NCBI RefSeq assembly: GCF_000346465.2
Contig: NC_034012.1
Span: 20,140,377 to 20,204,376, forward strand
Source: Prunus persica
Lineage: Eukaryota; Streptophyta; Magnoliopsida; Rosales; Rosaceae
Direction: 5' to 3'
DNA: 64,000 nucleotides
In this document: positions 34,301-45,959 of the stretch, piece by piece
Position numbering within the stretch: the first letter of the stretch is position 1
Layout: each line of letters starts with the position of its first letter
Translations under genes and position numbers: made by a program
The notes under the pieces: generated by a model
Seen by the model: only the letters and a program-made list of their open reading frames with translations
Database searches by the model: none
Told to the model about the DNA's origin: nothing

Positions 34301-36070
34301 ATGTGAAGATTCTTAGTACATACAACATAGATAGAAGCTCTGATTTGAATATGTATGTGAGTTATATATCTCATATCTGTGCAAATATGTTTTGTTTGAT
34401 ACGTCATTGTACTAATGATGTTTTATGCGTATATAAATCAGCAGTATTCCAGTACTTTCATGCTTTGAACGTTATTCCTTGACATGGTTCTATTGTGATC
34501 AAGCCTTTTAACTTTGTATTTCTGCATTCTTCAAATCTCTTACCATTTTGTATTTTGGTTTCAGTTGTTAGAGTAGTTACAAAAGCCTGTGTCAGTTGGT
34601 TAGTCAGGCCCAAGAAGTGGTGACTGGGCCCATAGTCTAATTTATTTCTTGCGGTGGACAGGAGACGGTCCGGTCAAAGTGTAATAGAAACTGAATTATT
34701 GTGTTTGAGAGAAGATGAACTGGGGCCTTGGGCCCTCCATTATTTTAGCTATTCTTTACAGTAATTATTTCAATGTCTCTAGTGTAACATTTTCTTCTTT
34801 AGTTTTTTCTCTTTATAATATGAACTTCCAACTTATTTACCTGTAATTGGAGCACTAACGTTTTGACCTACTCTCTGAGTGGTTTGCTATAAATTCCAGG
34901 TTTAGTAAGGGGCCTTACGGTTTAAACTGGGGGAAAGAGAGGGGTGGTGAACTCCCCTACTCATTTCGTGTTGGATATTGGTGTTTATCTTCTTGTGTCT
35001 TGTTTGCCTGATTTCTGTTGTGCATTCTCTTTTGAAGCTTTTGGAACCATTTCTATGCATCTGTTTCAGATTTTGATTCATCTTGATCTCGGTAGATATG
35101 ATGGTTAGACTAATAGTGTACAATGTGTGTGCAAATGCGAAATTGTAGGTTTTACTGAAAACAAGTATAGTTTGTGTAGTGTATTTCTTTTGATTCTACT
35201 CTAACTATTTAGATATTTTTTATGTTGATGAATATGGAACTTTGTCAGGGATATATGACATCATGGGGAATTTTGTTAACAAGGAATGCAATGGGAAGGA
35301 AAAAAAAAAAATTCATCAAACCACCAATCTGCTTACTTTTTCAAGACAAAAAAAAAAAAAACCGAGTTGCTCAATAGGCAGTAGCACATCAGTCGTTTTG
35401 CTGTAATTTTCAATGCTTGTTTAGTCTGGGAGTTCATTATTTTCTATGCATGCTTGTTAATGAAGCTAAAAAATTGTTTCCCCCTCTCTTTTATTTTGAA
35501 GTTATACTCTAGAGGAGTGTGATTTGCTTTCATTCACATTCTTGAGTCTTTTAGTAGTTACCTGGAATGTTTATTTGAATATTTATATATTCCGGAAGTG
35601 TATTCTTATTTATTTTTTGTTCAATGCTATGCAGAACCATCCATTGTTGGGAATCCTGTCCTCCGTTCTCCTGACATTTCTGGAGTGAAAGGGCAACTTA
35701 GTCCAAGAACTGTAAGTGGACCTTCTGATGCATTTGTGTTATATTTGGACAGATCTAGTGGGGGAAAGGGTGTGAAAACTTCATGGCATAGCTAATTTAT
35801 TTGTTTATTTCAATTATAAAAGATAATAATGGCAAGGAAATTTTATTTAGTCAATTGATGTTGATTCTGAATGCTTAGGTGCCAGTTATTCTTTAGAAAT
35901 CAATCTTTCTACAGAATACCTTTCTAGATGAAATAATATTATTAGTTTTTAAGTCCAGATTCAGAGTCTGGCTACATTAGTCTGACAAGAGAACAATTAT
36001 TATTATTACTTTAAAGGAAAGGATGAAAATTTATTTCACAAAAGAAACTGAAGAAAACATTATTCTATAC

Positions 36071-36113
<43 letters not shown>

Positions 36114-39100
36114 GGAGGGGGATACCACCTGCTCCTGTTTCCCGGGATGTGAGAAGCGGTGCTTGACTTATGTATTGCCAGTCGACTGGGCTCTCACATC
36201 CCACAAAATGGTATTCTGATCCTTTGTTTATGTGTGTTCCTTTCACAACCAAAACATGTAAAGGCTTTGTTAAAAAATTTCCGTGGGACATCCTTGTGAT
36301 TTATCATTCAAAACTATGTATAAGTGTATGCAACTTCATCATGTTTGATAAATTCTAAGTTCTGAAATCTCAAATCTCTTTGGTCATTTCCCTTAGGCCC
36401 AGGTGCGAGACATGTTCTGTTATGGGTTGAGGTAGAGAGAGAAGATTGTTCTACTTTGGTTACTGCCTATTTTGTAATTGTTATATTATAAGGTAGATTA
36501 CATATTTTACCTACATAAACTATAGCGGCATTCACTTTGGTGCATGATAATCAAAACCTTACAATGCCATACCCAAAGTTTGCGCCATCTTTGAATTTCA
36601 AACTTCCGTTAGTGTCTCCATCAATTTAGCCATTTTCTGCTGATGTAGAACTAGTGGGCCCCACAAATTTGATGAAGATTATGCCACGTGGGAAAAAATG
36701 ATTATAGAAAAAGCCAAATAACCTTTTACATGTTTAAAAAATTGAGAATCAGATAAGTAATTAAAAGATTTATAGATAAAAATTAGAAACTAAACAACAT
36801 AAAAGGAAAGAAACCCAATCTTCCCCAATTCTCTTCGACCCTCATCTCCTCCCTTCTCCCTCATCTATCCCGTGGCGGATCTGCCATTGCAGATGAAACC
36901 AAACCCATCTTATCTCGAACGCCTAATTAAGAGTCCAAACAATATATGCTGCACAGCCTGTTGGCTACAAGACCCAAATCAAACCCATTATCACTAATCC
37001 AATGCTGTCAAAACTGGCATTATTGGGTTTGGAACGTTGGCCAGAACTTCTTTTGTTGTCGGGTCTTTAATTTGGTGGATAGGTCTTAGTGAGCAGCACC
37101 TAGATTTTTTCCTTTATGGTCCCCCCATATTCTGCAGGTTCAAAATTTGGCAGACCGTACTGTACCATAATCTTTCCTATCTTCAGTGCACCACCATTGC
37201 TGACTGTAGACGTGTGCCAGCTGATACAAGCCATGCCACCTGCATTGCATTATCATCACCATTGCTGTGAACCCTATCCTTTACTTCCAAATCCTCTTCA
37301 CCCTGTGAAATGTAAAACAAAAGCCCCCAAGATAGAACTACTACGACATTTCTATGAACCGTTACATCTTTATTTATTTATGAATTTATTTATAGTTTGT
37401 CTTGACATGACATATAGCCAAATTGCATTTGCATAAATTAAAATTATAATTGACAGTTTGGATTAGCACAACTTACACCTCAAGGAAGCAAAATATCTCT
37501 GCTATAATATCTTGTTTTTCATTTGTCTGTAACCGGAATGCATTTTCTCCCTCCCTTTTGTGATATTCTTTCCACCTTTTGATGCTCTTGCAGAGATATG
37601 AAGTATACAATTCCAAGTTCAGTTCCCAGGATTCGTATATACAGCAGGAAAATCCTTGCATTATGCATGGGTTTGATCTTCAGGAGAAGAAATCTAGCAA
37701 AAAATTGAGACAAAAGTCAACTTATCTCAACCACACAAATTCTTCTCCTGGAAAAAACTCTTCCTTGGATATTTATGATAAATCTGTTGGCGGAACCTCT
37801 GCTTATAATACCAATAGGAAAGATAAAATGAGATCTAAGCGGGGTTACTCTGGTAGGAAAGTTACTAGTGAACAAACAGAGCCTTGTTTACATGAGTATG
37901 ATAGAGTTAGTAGCCCCAAGCTTGTCCAAAGGAGTGATTATTTGAAGCCAAAGCCTTCGAGTTCTATAGTTAAGCGTTCTGAGACCCTATACCTTTCAAC
38001 TTATATGCTCTATTATTCAAAAACTCCCATATGGAAAGTACTTGTCTTGTGACTCTTTTTAATTGCTGTCTGCCAGGAGGAGAACCTTGATGGAGAATGC
38101 AAGGCCATGAAAGTCTATAGCAATCCACTTAGAGTAATGATGAACTCTACTGATGAAATGGTGGTGAGTTTGAAATTTGGTGGGACAATGTTAATATGTA
38201 TGTGTGGCATGCGTACATGAGTACATACAACTTATGAATGTATTCTCGTTTGCTTTTTGTTCACATCCTTTTTCCTTATTGATGAAGGTTGCAAAACAAG
38301 CCAGAGTTAATCTCCCTCAGCGAGATTATTCGACAAATTCGTTTCCTCAACTGCCACCTCGTAAAAATCAGATTAAAGGGTTCGTATAACTTCCTCAATG
38401 TGCATGTGCTTTAAGTTATGTGCGCAAATGTGTGCTTGTGGGCTTGAGTGTCCTCCATGTGATTTTGGTCGTCAATTTGTGCTTGTCTTGTTTTCACTTT
38501 TTGTTTTTATAAAAGAATAATAATAATTACCAGGGATTTATTTTCTCTTTCGACTGCTTAAGTTTAGGCTGCAAAAGCCGCATTCTCCCCCTGAACCAGT
38601 TTAAATAATGTTAGTTTTACATGTAAGAGTTAATATACAGAGGCTGTATATGGCAAGCTATTCTAGGTTAGACTGTTATCTTTTCCCAACTAGCAGCGGA
38701 GTGATTTGCTTCACTTTCTTGGTCCAGTTACAGTGGCATTTCCCTTTGCCATGATGACATGCTGTTATTTGCAGTATATTATGTTTGGCATTATACTTGC
38801 AACATCTGGCAAACTCTTTATGAGGCCCTGACTTTGATGAAGTGATTCTTATCCTTAAGGTGGGTGAGAATAGCATTAGAATGAAGCTTTCACTGATTGG
38901 AATCTTGACTTTCCACTTCATCAAAGTTTTACCGAATTTAGGTGCATCACGAGAACAATTTCCTACTTCCTGAATACTGTCCTAGTAGAAAATAATTTTT
39001 TTGTTTTTTGTTTTTGGATTATATCCTTTTGAGGATGAACAAAGTATTACTATGTCCACATTGCAAATTTAATAGCATCAGTGACTGAAATTAATTGCCT

Positions 39101-39233
39101 ACATAAATATTTGATGGATCCTCCGTGGCTATCCGCTTTCTGACTGTATTGTGCATAATTTAGAACTGCTATGGAGATGCCATCTAGCTTCAGTGAGGAT
39201 GAAACTGCAGAAACCAATTCTTCTGTGGATTGA
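28346..39233 (+). CDS. Homeodomain transcription factor with WFCHRR recognition helix (8 exons, about 514 aa)
   Basis: Proposed coding exons: 28346-28352, 32471-32578, 32664-33323, 35635-35711, 37594-38037, 38077-38163, 38288-38379, 39164-39233; total 1545 nt with stop. All junctions are GT-AG and keep frame. The protein starts MEESNELHSEENKTSQDNN. Residues 20-79 are a homeodomain: KKRKLKTPAQLMALEKFYNE through LGLSEKQISGWFCHRRLKDK, with His for the usual Asn in WFxNRR (65-70), as in RINGLET-type plant homeodomains. Residues near 240-255 hold GPPLGVEFDLLPPGAFE, also an RLT-like block. The rest is Ser/Lys-rich and probably disordered, ending MPSSFSEDETAETNSSVD. I see no DDT domain, so it is not a full RLT; it resembles Arabidopsis homeodomain-like proteins of about 500 aa. 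A nuclear DNA-binding role is inferred. The exon 5 donor (38038 or 37966) and exon 7 donor (GTTCGT) are the weakest calls. Confidence 0.85.
30256..30467. repeat. 106-bp tandem duplication in intron 1
   Basis: AGATATTGGGCTATTCAGGG starts at 30259 and again at 30365, and both copies run through CCCACCTTTGATCCTTGTAA with only a few differences. A recent local duplication. Confidence 0.9.
30468..31090 (+). mobile_element. LINE 3' end (zf-RVT region and tail) in intron 1
   Basis: Across frames the plus strand reads the C-terminal block of plant L1 elements: LFGCFG, RNSRIFDN in the +1 frame, REENLAPPWDIILYHASLWA and SLSKKFKDASLVGFIW. A T-rich tail with GTGTTCTTGATGGACTTCTT follows. It is 5'-truncated, as most LINE insertions are. 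Confidence 0.7.
31880..32215 (+). mobile_element. Second LINE fragment in intron 1
   Basis: Frames include RMGRGSVFRDKWVGDLQCVP and NRVLVSYIKIWEPG, resembling the zf-RVT portion of plant L1 proteins (VGxGxxxxFWxDxWxG). It lies downstream of a LINE end, so it is a separate or rearranged insertion. Confidence 0.5.
33324..35634. other. Intron 3 of the homeobox gene, no element identified
   Basis: AT-rich with A-runs near 35300-35360. A stretch at 34570-34760 starting TTGTTAGAGTAGTTAC has LTR-like flavour, but no ends or duplication were found. Confidence 0.5.
36074..36110. repeat. (TG)n microsatellite in intron 4
   Basis: A perfect run of about 18 TG units. Confidence 0.95.
36500..37440. other. 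Probable insertion in intron 4, unclassified
   Basis: Begins with CCTACATAAACTATAGCGGC, a phrase of the kind found at Mutator-like ends (compare 44191), and has a more GC-rich, C-rich interior than the flanking intron. No matching inverted end or target duplication was found. Confidence 0.35.
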
Positions 39234-39878
39234 GGATCCCGCAATTGAAGGATCGAAAGCTGGGAGGGATTCACAATGGCCTAGGGATGTACAGTTGAAT
39301 AGAGCATGTATTCCATTTAAGCACATCAGAAGTAATATATGCCGCATTGTTATCGTCAGCAGCAAAATGCAGTTGCTGGCCTGTTTTGCTCTTCCAGTGA
39401 TCATTTGTTAATATGTGTAGAAATAATTTTTTTACACAATCTAGTTGGTATTGCATTATGGTGAGTGTGATAGAGGTGACAGTAAGATTGTAAATCTTCT
39501 CTGTCTGGATCTGCTATGAGTATGGTCTTTAGAAGGAAAGCTCATCCAACGCAAGTTACTGCTTTTATTGTTGGTTAAATGATGGCAGAGCTTTCTGCAA
39601 CTACAAAATTTGGCTTGCTTTAATTTATAATGAGAAGAAACGGGTTGTAACTTATTAATGGTTCCCGGTTCATGCATTATGGTGGAGGAATTAACTCATG
39701 TAGCAGATACATGATTTCTCCGTTGAAACTTTTGTAGCAGATACATGATTTCATTAGGGTTTTCTTGTTTTTCGTTTTTTAATCTGCATGTATGCATGAC
39801 ATTTCTTCCTCTAACTTAACCACCTGCAGATATGAACAAATTAGTGAAATATCTGCTAATTGCTAATTACTGTGAACA
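39234..39878. other. 3' untranslated/downstream region of the homeobox gene
   Basis: No further coding frame in the gene's direction. AATAATT near 39421 is a possible polyadenylation signal. A 19-bp direct repeat (TGTAGCAGATACATGATTT) occurs near 39698 and 39733. Confidence 0.45.
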
Positions 39879-40194
39879 GAGGTGGTGGAAATAACATTGG
39901 CCTGCACATTTTCTCAAACGAAGTGGCAATCCACCTCAATATGTTTGGTTCGCCCGTGAAAAACTGGGTTTCAAGCAAGCTTATTATCACGAAACTATTT
40001 TGTAGGTTAAATCAAACCAATCCTAATTCTGGTAATAAGCTTACCGCCTCTATCTGTAGGCGTTTCTAATGATTTGACTCCCAATTTTCCAGTTGCTTTT
40101 AACAGATCCAATACATACTCTTTTTTTAAGAAATATGCCCTTTTTGAGTAGGCAATTTCCAATCCAAGAAAGTATCTTAGAAGGCCAAGTCTTT

Positions 40195-40284
40195 GTTAGC
40201 AATTTGCTTGTGTAACTAATCTTTAGCTATGAAATTTTTTGTTAGCAATTTGCTTGTGTAACTAATCTTTAGCTATGAAATTTC
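40195..40284. repeat. 46-bp tandem duplication within the copia fragment
   Basis: GTTAGCAATTTGCTTGTGTA at 40195 recurs at 40241, and the match extends through GCTATGAAATTT. It is probably a slippage product. Confidence 0.92.
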
Positions 40285-40455
40285 ATCTTTATCATCTCTA
40301 GGTCATCGACATAAACCAAAACAATGGTAGTACCAGAGAAGCATATGCAACACTTCCTTTTAGCCCATCGGTAACAATTGAACTTCTCTTAGCATACCAC
40401 AATTGCGGTGATTGTTTTAGTCCATCTATAATCGTTCTTGTGGTTGACTAGGAGG

Positions 40456-41021
40456 AAGAGGTGGGCATCGAGACGGGAAAATCCGAACACCGAGTCTCAC
40501 TGAACGGAAAAAACTGGAAAAAAAACTTTGTTGACTAAAAAGTCAACAAAACAGCACCGAATCGGACTGAATTGGTTCAAATCGATTCCAGTGCCGGTTT
40601 CACACCTTATAAAATCATACCGAACCGAACTAGATAGGCCGTGTATTTTTTATTTTTTTTTTAAAAAAATTTAAGTTGAATGCTAAACTTCTAATCTCAT
40701 AACTAATATTTCCTTAAGTCCAACTTCAAAACACCTCTCTTTTCAAGGTCCAATAATCTCTCTTTGCATGAAATTGGGTCAATTGTAAATTTTTAAGTCC
40801 AAAAAATAAATTTTTTTGTTGAAATTTGTATAAATAAATAAAATAATTTGAAAAAAAATCCGGTCTAAAACCGAAAACAACACGGAAACCGGTTTAAACC
40901 TTACTGGATTTCATATTTTTTTTTCTTCACCAAAACTGTACTGAACCGTACCAGTTGAATAGTATTGGTTCCGATTCTGTTGAAATTGGAAAATGGACCG
41001 ACTGGACCTCGCTCACCTGTA
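40456..41021. mobile_element. hAT-type non-autonomous element, 566 bp, nested in copia
   Basis: Left end AAGAGGTGGGCATCGAG; right end reversed TACAGGTGAGCGAGGTC. These are imperfect inverted ends matching the TAGGGGTGGGCA family. Flanking octamers are CTAGGAGG (40448-40455) and CTAAGAGG (41022-41029), 7 of 8 identical. The copia reverse transcriptase reads on either side, so the insertion point is certain. The interior contains AACCGAACTAG and CCGGTTTAAACC motifs and no transposase. Confidence 0.82.
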
Positions 41022-41140
41022 CTAAGAGGTACCCTGACATAAACTTCGTCTTCTAGGTCACCATGAAGAAACACATCTTCAACATCCATATGAAATAATT
41101 TATACTCTTGATTTACCGGTCGGATAAAAGAACATGGAAT

Positions 41141-42802
41141 GCATTCATCTCTGTTTCTTCAACCAGCTCCATATCTTTGTGGATGTGGTTGCAATGCTCC
41201 GGTGGGCTTAACCATTTAGAGACCCATTTTTGCTCTATTGGGGATGGGTTTTTAGCATGAGTTGTTAATACAACTTGCAGGTTGAGCCCCATTGAGAGCT
41301 CTCATTGGGCTTGCCCTAAGAGAGTCTTAAGGCCATAATTTGCACAGGACTGCTTATGTCAACAAGGCCCATCTTTTGTTTTCCTTTTTTCCATAAAAAA
41401 TAAAACTGGCATTCCTAATTCGTTATGTTTTTCATATAAATTAATTTCAAATTGTTTTTTTTTACATATTAATTATGATATAGTATTTATGATCAAATGG
41501 TAGCAAAGGTAGCCCTCAAACATAATATTTCTGCCATTAATACGCACTTGAGTTTGACTGTCTATGTCATGCACTTAGTTTGGGTTTAAATGATTGCGTA
41601 TGCTGAATAGAAAGAATAGATTCGTAGAATTTAGATTGAGATTTTATAATGTAGGGGAGTGAGGGTTTGTTGTGACATCACTCATTCAACACTAATTAGT
41701 ATTTCATTTCTAATAAAAAGAGAATTTTAGGCCTCGTTTTTTTCGCAGGACTAGTTTGGACATGACTAATTATAAGTACTATCTAGAATGGACTTGGCTT
41801 GGACTAATTCGTATCCTATGTTTTTGTGGGGTGCTAAACGAAGGAGCTGGTGTTTGGAGCCATGCTAGTTAGATTAGAGTCAATGGGATTGTTCTATCAA
41901 ACATGAGCAATGCTAGGGAGACCAACTGATGTAATAGTGTATCGTTGTTTTATGTTTATATCTACTCTACGTTATTCATTCATAAAAAATAAGAAATTGT
42001 CACATCAATTAGTAACTCAAAAATTGATGCGTTCCGTTAAACATTCGTCTATTTTGATAATTTTGTTAAACAGATTTAGGATCTAGTCCTCTTTTTACTT
42101 TATGTGGGACTGGGAGTGTAAAACCGTCCATTAAGAAGGGGCAGGCAATGATCCCAATTATGCGTATCTAGTCATTTCCTTTTAGCGGACCACAATTCAG
42201 GCAGCAGAGCAGCTGAAGAATCAAACTCAAACTTAGTTGGAAGAAAAAGGGTGTGCTTTGCTTTGCGTATTATGTTTGTCTATAAACATTGAGATTGAGG
42301 GAACGTGGGATGTCTCTCTTCCCTTGACTTAAGAGTCCTGTGTGGTGCCATCTTTTAGGTTAGGCCGACTTCCAATCAATAATATATTAAAGGATCAATC
42401 AATAATTCATCTGTGGAGGGCATATCCGTCAGATTCCGTCCTAATAGCCACCATGACAATTCCTAAATTAATAAGAGCTACTTTATTACAAATGCATGGT
42501 GTATAACTCATCGTGATCCCATGTTTAGAAACTCCCTATATCAATGACATATTTCATGTTTTTATTCTTTGAACATTCCAAAACATATGTAATGCAATTC
42601 TAATAACTTGTAATATATGATCCACCCATGTAGCCTCCAAGGTAGCTTACCTTATAATTGGGAGAAATATATTTGTACCTTCTTCAATCTTCATTTTAAC
42701 ACAAGCTATATGACATACATGATTCAAAATTAAACAAAATATATGACAATATATTTACAACATAGAGTTATCTTTCCATTTTTTCCTTACGTACCTTTAC
42801 TG
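41141..42802. other. Intergenic DNA, probably repetitive
   Basis: 41731 onward (TAGGCCTCGTTTTTTTCGC) looks like the start of a DNA transposon, but I could not find its other end. No gene recognised. Confidence 0.45.
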
Positions 42803-42925
42803 GCAAGGGACTTTTAGCTCAAGTGATTAAGAGCATTTACTCATGTATACAAAGTCCTGTGTTCAAATCCCCCCTCCCCTAATAACGCTCATCAACACCA
42901 ACAACAACAAAACTTTATTATTATA
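42803..42925 (+). mobile_element. tRNA-derived SINE of a second family
   Basis: Reads TTTTAGCTCAAGTGATTAAG (box A, tRNA-like TAGCTCAGTGG) and, about 35 bp on, GTGTTCAAATCCC (box B). It then runs into a CAACAACAA stretch. It differs from the three-copy SINE family and lacks a tRNA fold, so it is not a tRNA gene. Confidence 0.6.
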
Positions 42926-44181
42926 AAAAAGATATATGAGTATGGCTTAGTTCCTTAAAATTGAGGAACACCACATCCTCACTACAAATGAGATTTTGAC
43001 ACTTACTAAAGTTCGAAAGAAAAAAAGGTTAAAAAAATTTGCCAAGTGTAAAAATTCTATTTGTTTTGAGGACAGATTTAAGGAGTCAAATTTTTTTCCA
43101 AAATATATTACCGCGTGCTTCCCCATACTCATGTTATGTTACCCTTTGGCTATTCGTTATTTTGAACCACAAAAGCTTGCCCTTATTTATGGACCACTTA
43201 TCTTTTAGCCTCACCACAGGTTCAATAAAGTTGAAAAGGCATGACCAAATATGTGGTGCCAACACTGATAGAACGAGGGATGCCTCTCCCACATTGGAAA
43301 AACATTATAGTTTCCAAGGACTGATCAAGCTTCAACTATAAGAGATGAAGTTTTTTATGGGAGTTGATTTTTTCACTCTTCGTTCGTCTATTTATACTCT
43401 CTTTGTCGAAAATTGTATATTCTCACTCTTATTTGTCTACTTACACATCCTTATATATTATAGTAAAAAGTACTAAAAAAAAAGAAGAAGTGTAAATAAA
43501 TAAAATAAGAGTGGAAAAATCATCACTTTTTTTATTTGTAGGGCAATAGGCTTAGGGTAGGCCTTTTATATGCGGTAGGGAATGTTTGGGTCATGGATTG
43601 ATAAGCACCCCATCCCACTATGAGACTAGAAAGGCTTGGACCACTGTCAGGGGGAGAAAGGGACCATAATTCTGACTTGTGCTAAGCCACTTTTTTCTAA
43701 AAAGTGCACCCCCCATATGGTGTTCATATCAATCAATAAGCCAAATGCTCGTGGAGGGCATCATGAACGTTTGTTAAGGACACATGCATGGTAATTGATC
43801 CAAAAAGAAGTAATTCTCTAGCAAACATCACCTTTTGGTTATTCTAAATTGCCTAATCAATGCAAAGTACTCACTAGTGTAGTAGTTTGGAGTAATTATT
43901 TTCCTAAGGAAGATTCGTTCACTGATTTAATTAATTTATTATTCCTAATTTTGAATTAAATTTTTTAACTCTGATTGATAAAAAAACTCACATGCACCAA
44001 ACCGAAAATATATACATACAGAAAGTCTCTTATGTGAGCGTCCAAATGTTATTATCGTGCAAACACGACGTATTTTCTACTACCCCTTCCTGCTTTTTTC
44101 ATTGTTTACAATAGATGTGCGAACATCCAAATGAGAGAATAACTATATATATATAAAGTATAAAGTATAAACCACATAAAA
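42926..44181. other. Intergenic DNA, nothing recognised
   Basis: Two overlapping short plus-strand frames at 42996-43341 match no family I know. A CCCACATTGGAAAA motif near 43290 is common in plant LTRs, but no LTR could be outlined. Confidence 0.45.
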
Positions 44182-44190
44182 TAAATATTA

Positions 44191-45150
44191 GGAAAATTTG
44201 CATAAATACCACCTAAACTTATAAGCCTGTGTACGATTACCATTTGAATTTTTAATTTTTATTATTGACCCCCTAAACTTTGTAAAGTGTAACAATTTAC
44301 CACCTACGTGTAACACTGTTAAAATTTCTGTTAAATCGAGTCACATAATACACATGTGATGCTATTTTGAAGTGGAATTTCGTCAATTCACAGCACTTGA
44401 AAAAATAACTAACAAAATTTTTTTAAAAATGAAATCAGCCATTTTACATGACCTCCTCCTGCCCCTTCCAACATCTTCCTCCTCCACTGGAAATTTCCAA
44501 TCCTAGGTGAAGTCTAACTAGAAATAGAAGCTATCCCTAGAGTACTAAACACAGACCAGTTCTCTAATACATTAAAACAAAGCAATCATTTCCTTTTCCT
44601 TTTTTCTTTTTGTTGGTAAAATTCAACTTGGCAATTATCGTATCAACTCCATGTGGATTTGGCTGGGTGGTAAAGTTCCCATACATATATTCATATTACT
44701 GTGCACCCTCCTTTTAATTTTTAATTTTTAATTTTTTAAAGTATAAGCGATAGTCTAAACTTCAGGGAGGGAGATTTCTCACACACACACAACTATGATG
44801 TTGTGGAGATTCGAACATGAAATCTCTAATCTGCAAGTCAATGCCCTTTTCTACTGGGTTAGACCCCATTGGCCCCTCCCTTAAGTTAAGACGAGGACTC
44901 TATTTGAATTTAACGTTAATCAAGAAATCAATAAAAAAATTTTTGGGAATTTAATGTTAATGAAGAGATCAATTAAATATTAAACTTACTTATGGATGAA
45001 TATTTTACTGATTTGCATAGCTTGATTGGCCTATTGACCTCGTGTACAAGCTTATAAGTTAAAAGTCTATGATCAACACTAAAACTTAGAAGTCTAGGTT
45101 GTAATCGTGCACAAGCTTAAAACTTTATGTGGTATTTATGTAAATTTCCT
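44191..45150. mobile_element. Non-autonomous Mutator-like element, 960 bp
   Basis: The left end GGAAAATTTGCATAAATACC and the reversed right end AGGAAATTTACATAAATACC start inverted repeats of about 55 bp, which continue through CACxTAAA and CTTGTGCACGATTACA with scattered mismatches. The flanking 9-mers TAAATATTA (44182-44190) and TAGATATTA (45151-45159) agree at 8 of 9, fitting a Mutator-type duplication. There is no transposase. A SINE is nested at 44738-44880. Confidence 0.8.
44738..44880 (-). mobile_element. tRNA-derived SINE, copy 3, nested in the MULE
   Basis: The minus strand reads GGGGTCTAACCCAGTAG (box A), TTGACTTGCAGATTAGAG, ATGTTCGAATCTCC (box B), CATCATAGTTGTGTG and GTTTAGACTATCGCTTATAC. 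It is the most complete of the three copies. Confidence 0.65.
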
Positions 45151-45159
45151 TAGATATTA

Positions 45160-45959
45160 ATATGGGTAATGTTTCAGTGCCAAATATTTGACATCTTATG
45201 TTACTAGGTTGTTGATCTCTCCACATCATAACGTCTACCACTGTTAAGAGAATGAGAGAGAAAGCTCGAGTTCCAGGGATAAAACAGTAAATAAGCCTAA
45301 TTTTTAATACTTAATTTTGGTGGAAACCGGTTCACTTCAGTCAAACTGGCGAGCTCACAATAGTGAAATATTGAAAAAATATTGCCACCATGAAGGCTCG
45401 AACCTGTTTTTCTTGCATGTAAGAGAGCCCACATACCACTATGTAGCAATAGTTGTTGTGTTTTTAGTGTGCAATGATGGCATTTAAGGGCTTATTAACA
45501 GAATTAGAAAATAATATAAAAGTGTTAGAGTTTTAACCCTAACACATGTCTTTTATTTTGAACAGAAGTGATGTGTCGAACTTCTTCTCTCTGCATATTG
45601 CCCTCTCTTTCTTCTTCCTCCTTCCCTTTCTTTTCTCTGTCAAGTCTTCTATTCTCTCTTTCTTCCTCCCGATCTCTCTTCTTCCTCTCTTTTTTCTCTC
45701 ATCGTTGTCGCAATTCGTTGTCATCGTCGCAAGTTCCCATCGTCGTCTACAATCGTGAAGTCATTGTCAAGCCTAGATCTCGCAGCCTATCTTAGTCATC
45801 TCTATACCTCAAACACCGAAACCGAGCCAACCCAATTCGTTCAATTGAGGGCTCCGGTTAACCAGAGGTGGTGGTTCAGCGTGAGTGACAGAAAGTGCTA
45901 CACCGAGGGATTTAGTTCAGCATGTACACTTTATAAACCACACACCAATTAACAAATAG
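45160..45959. other. Intergenic, CT-rich at 45580-45720
   Basis: Pyrimidine-rich stretch giving Ser/Leu/Phe-rich frames in two phases and Lys/Arg-rich frames on the other strand. Not a gene. Confidence 0.5.

Larger units (their letters stand above)
39879..41140 (-). pseudogene. copia pol fragment (reverse transcriptase to RNase H end), interrupted by a hAT element
   Basis: Reading the minus strand from 41140: LFHMDVEDVFLHGDLEDEVY (normally QxDVKNAFLHGDLxEEVY), then the hAT insertion, then IDGLKQSPQLWYAKR (GLKQSPRAWF) and LVYVDDLE in another frame. RYFLGLEIAYSK, KEYVLDLLKATGKLG and finally HIEVDCHFV follow, the last being the end of RNase H. The segment between the LLKxTG and HIEVDCHF blocks is deleted. 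Stops and a 46-bp tandem duplication add to the damage. Confidence 0.82.

Noticed and set aside
34570..34760. Copia-type solo LTR in intron 3 of the homeobox gene
   Set aside because: It begins TGTTAGAGTAG, but no CA end with a flanking 5-bp repeat was found.
36500..37440. Possible captured coding sequence in intron 4
   Set aside because: Frames of 77 and 106 codons overlap in different phases and I recognise no family, so it is kept only as an unclassified insertion.
41731..42190. DNA transposon starting TAGGCCTCGTTTTTTT
   Set aside because: No inverted end or target duplication could be found on the right side.
42803..42880. Possible tRNA gene
   Set aside because: Box A and B are tRNA-like, but there is no paired acceptor stem or anticodon arm. 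The tail and flanks fit a SINE.
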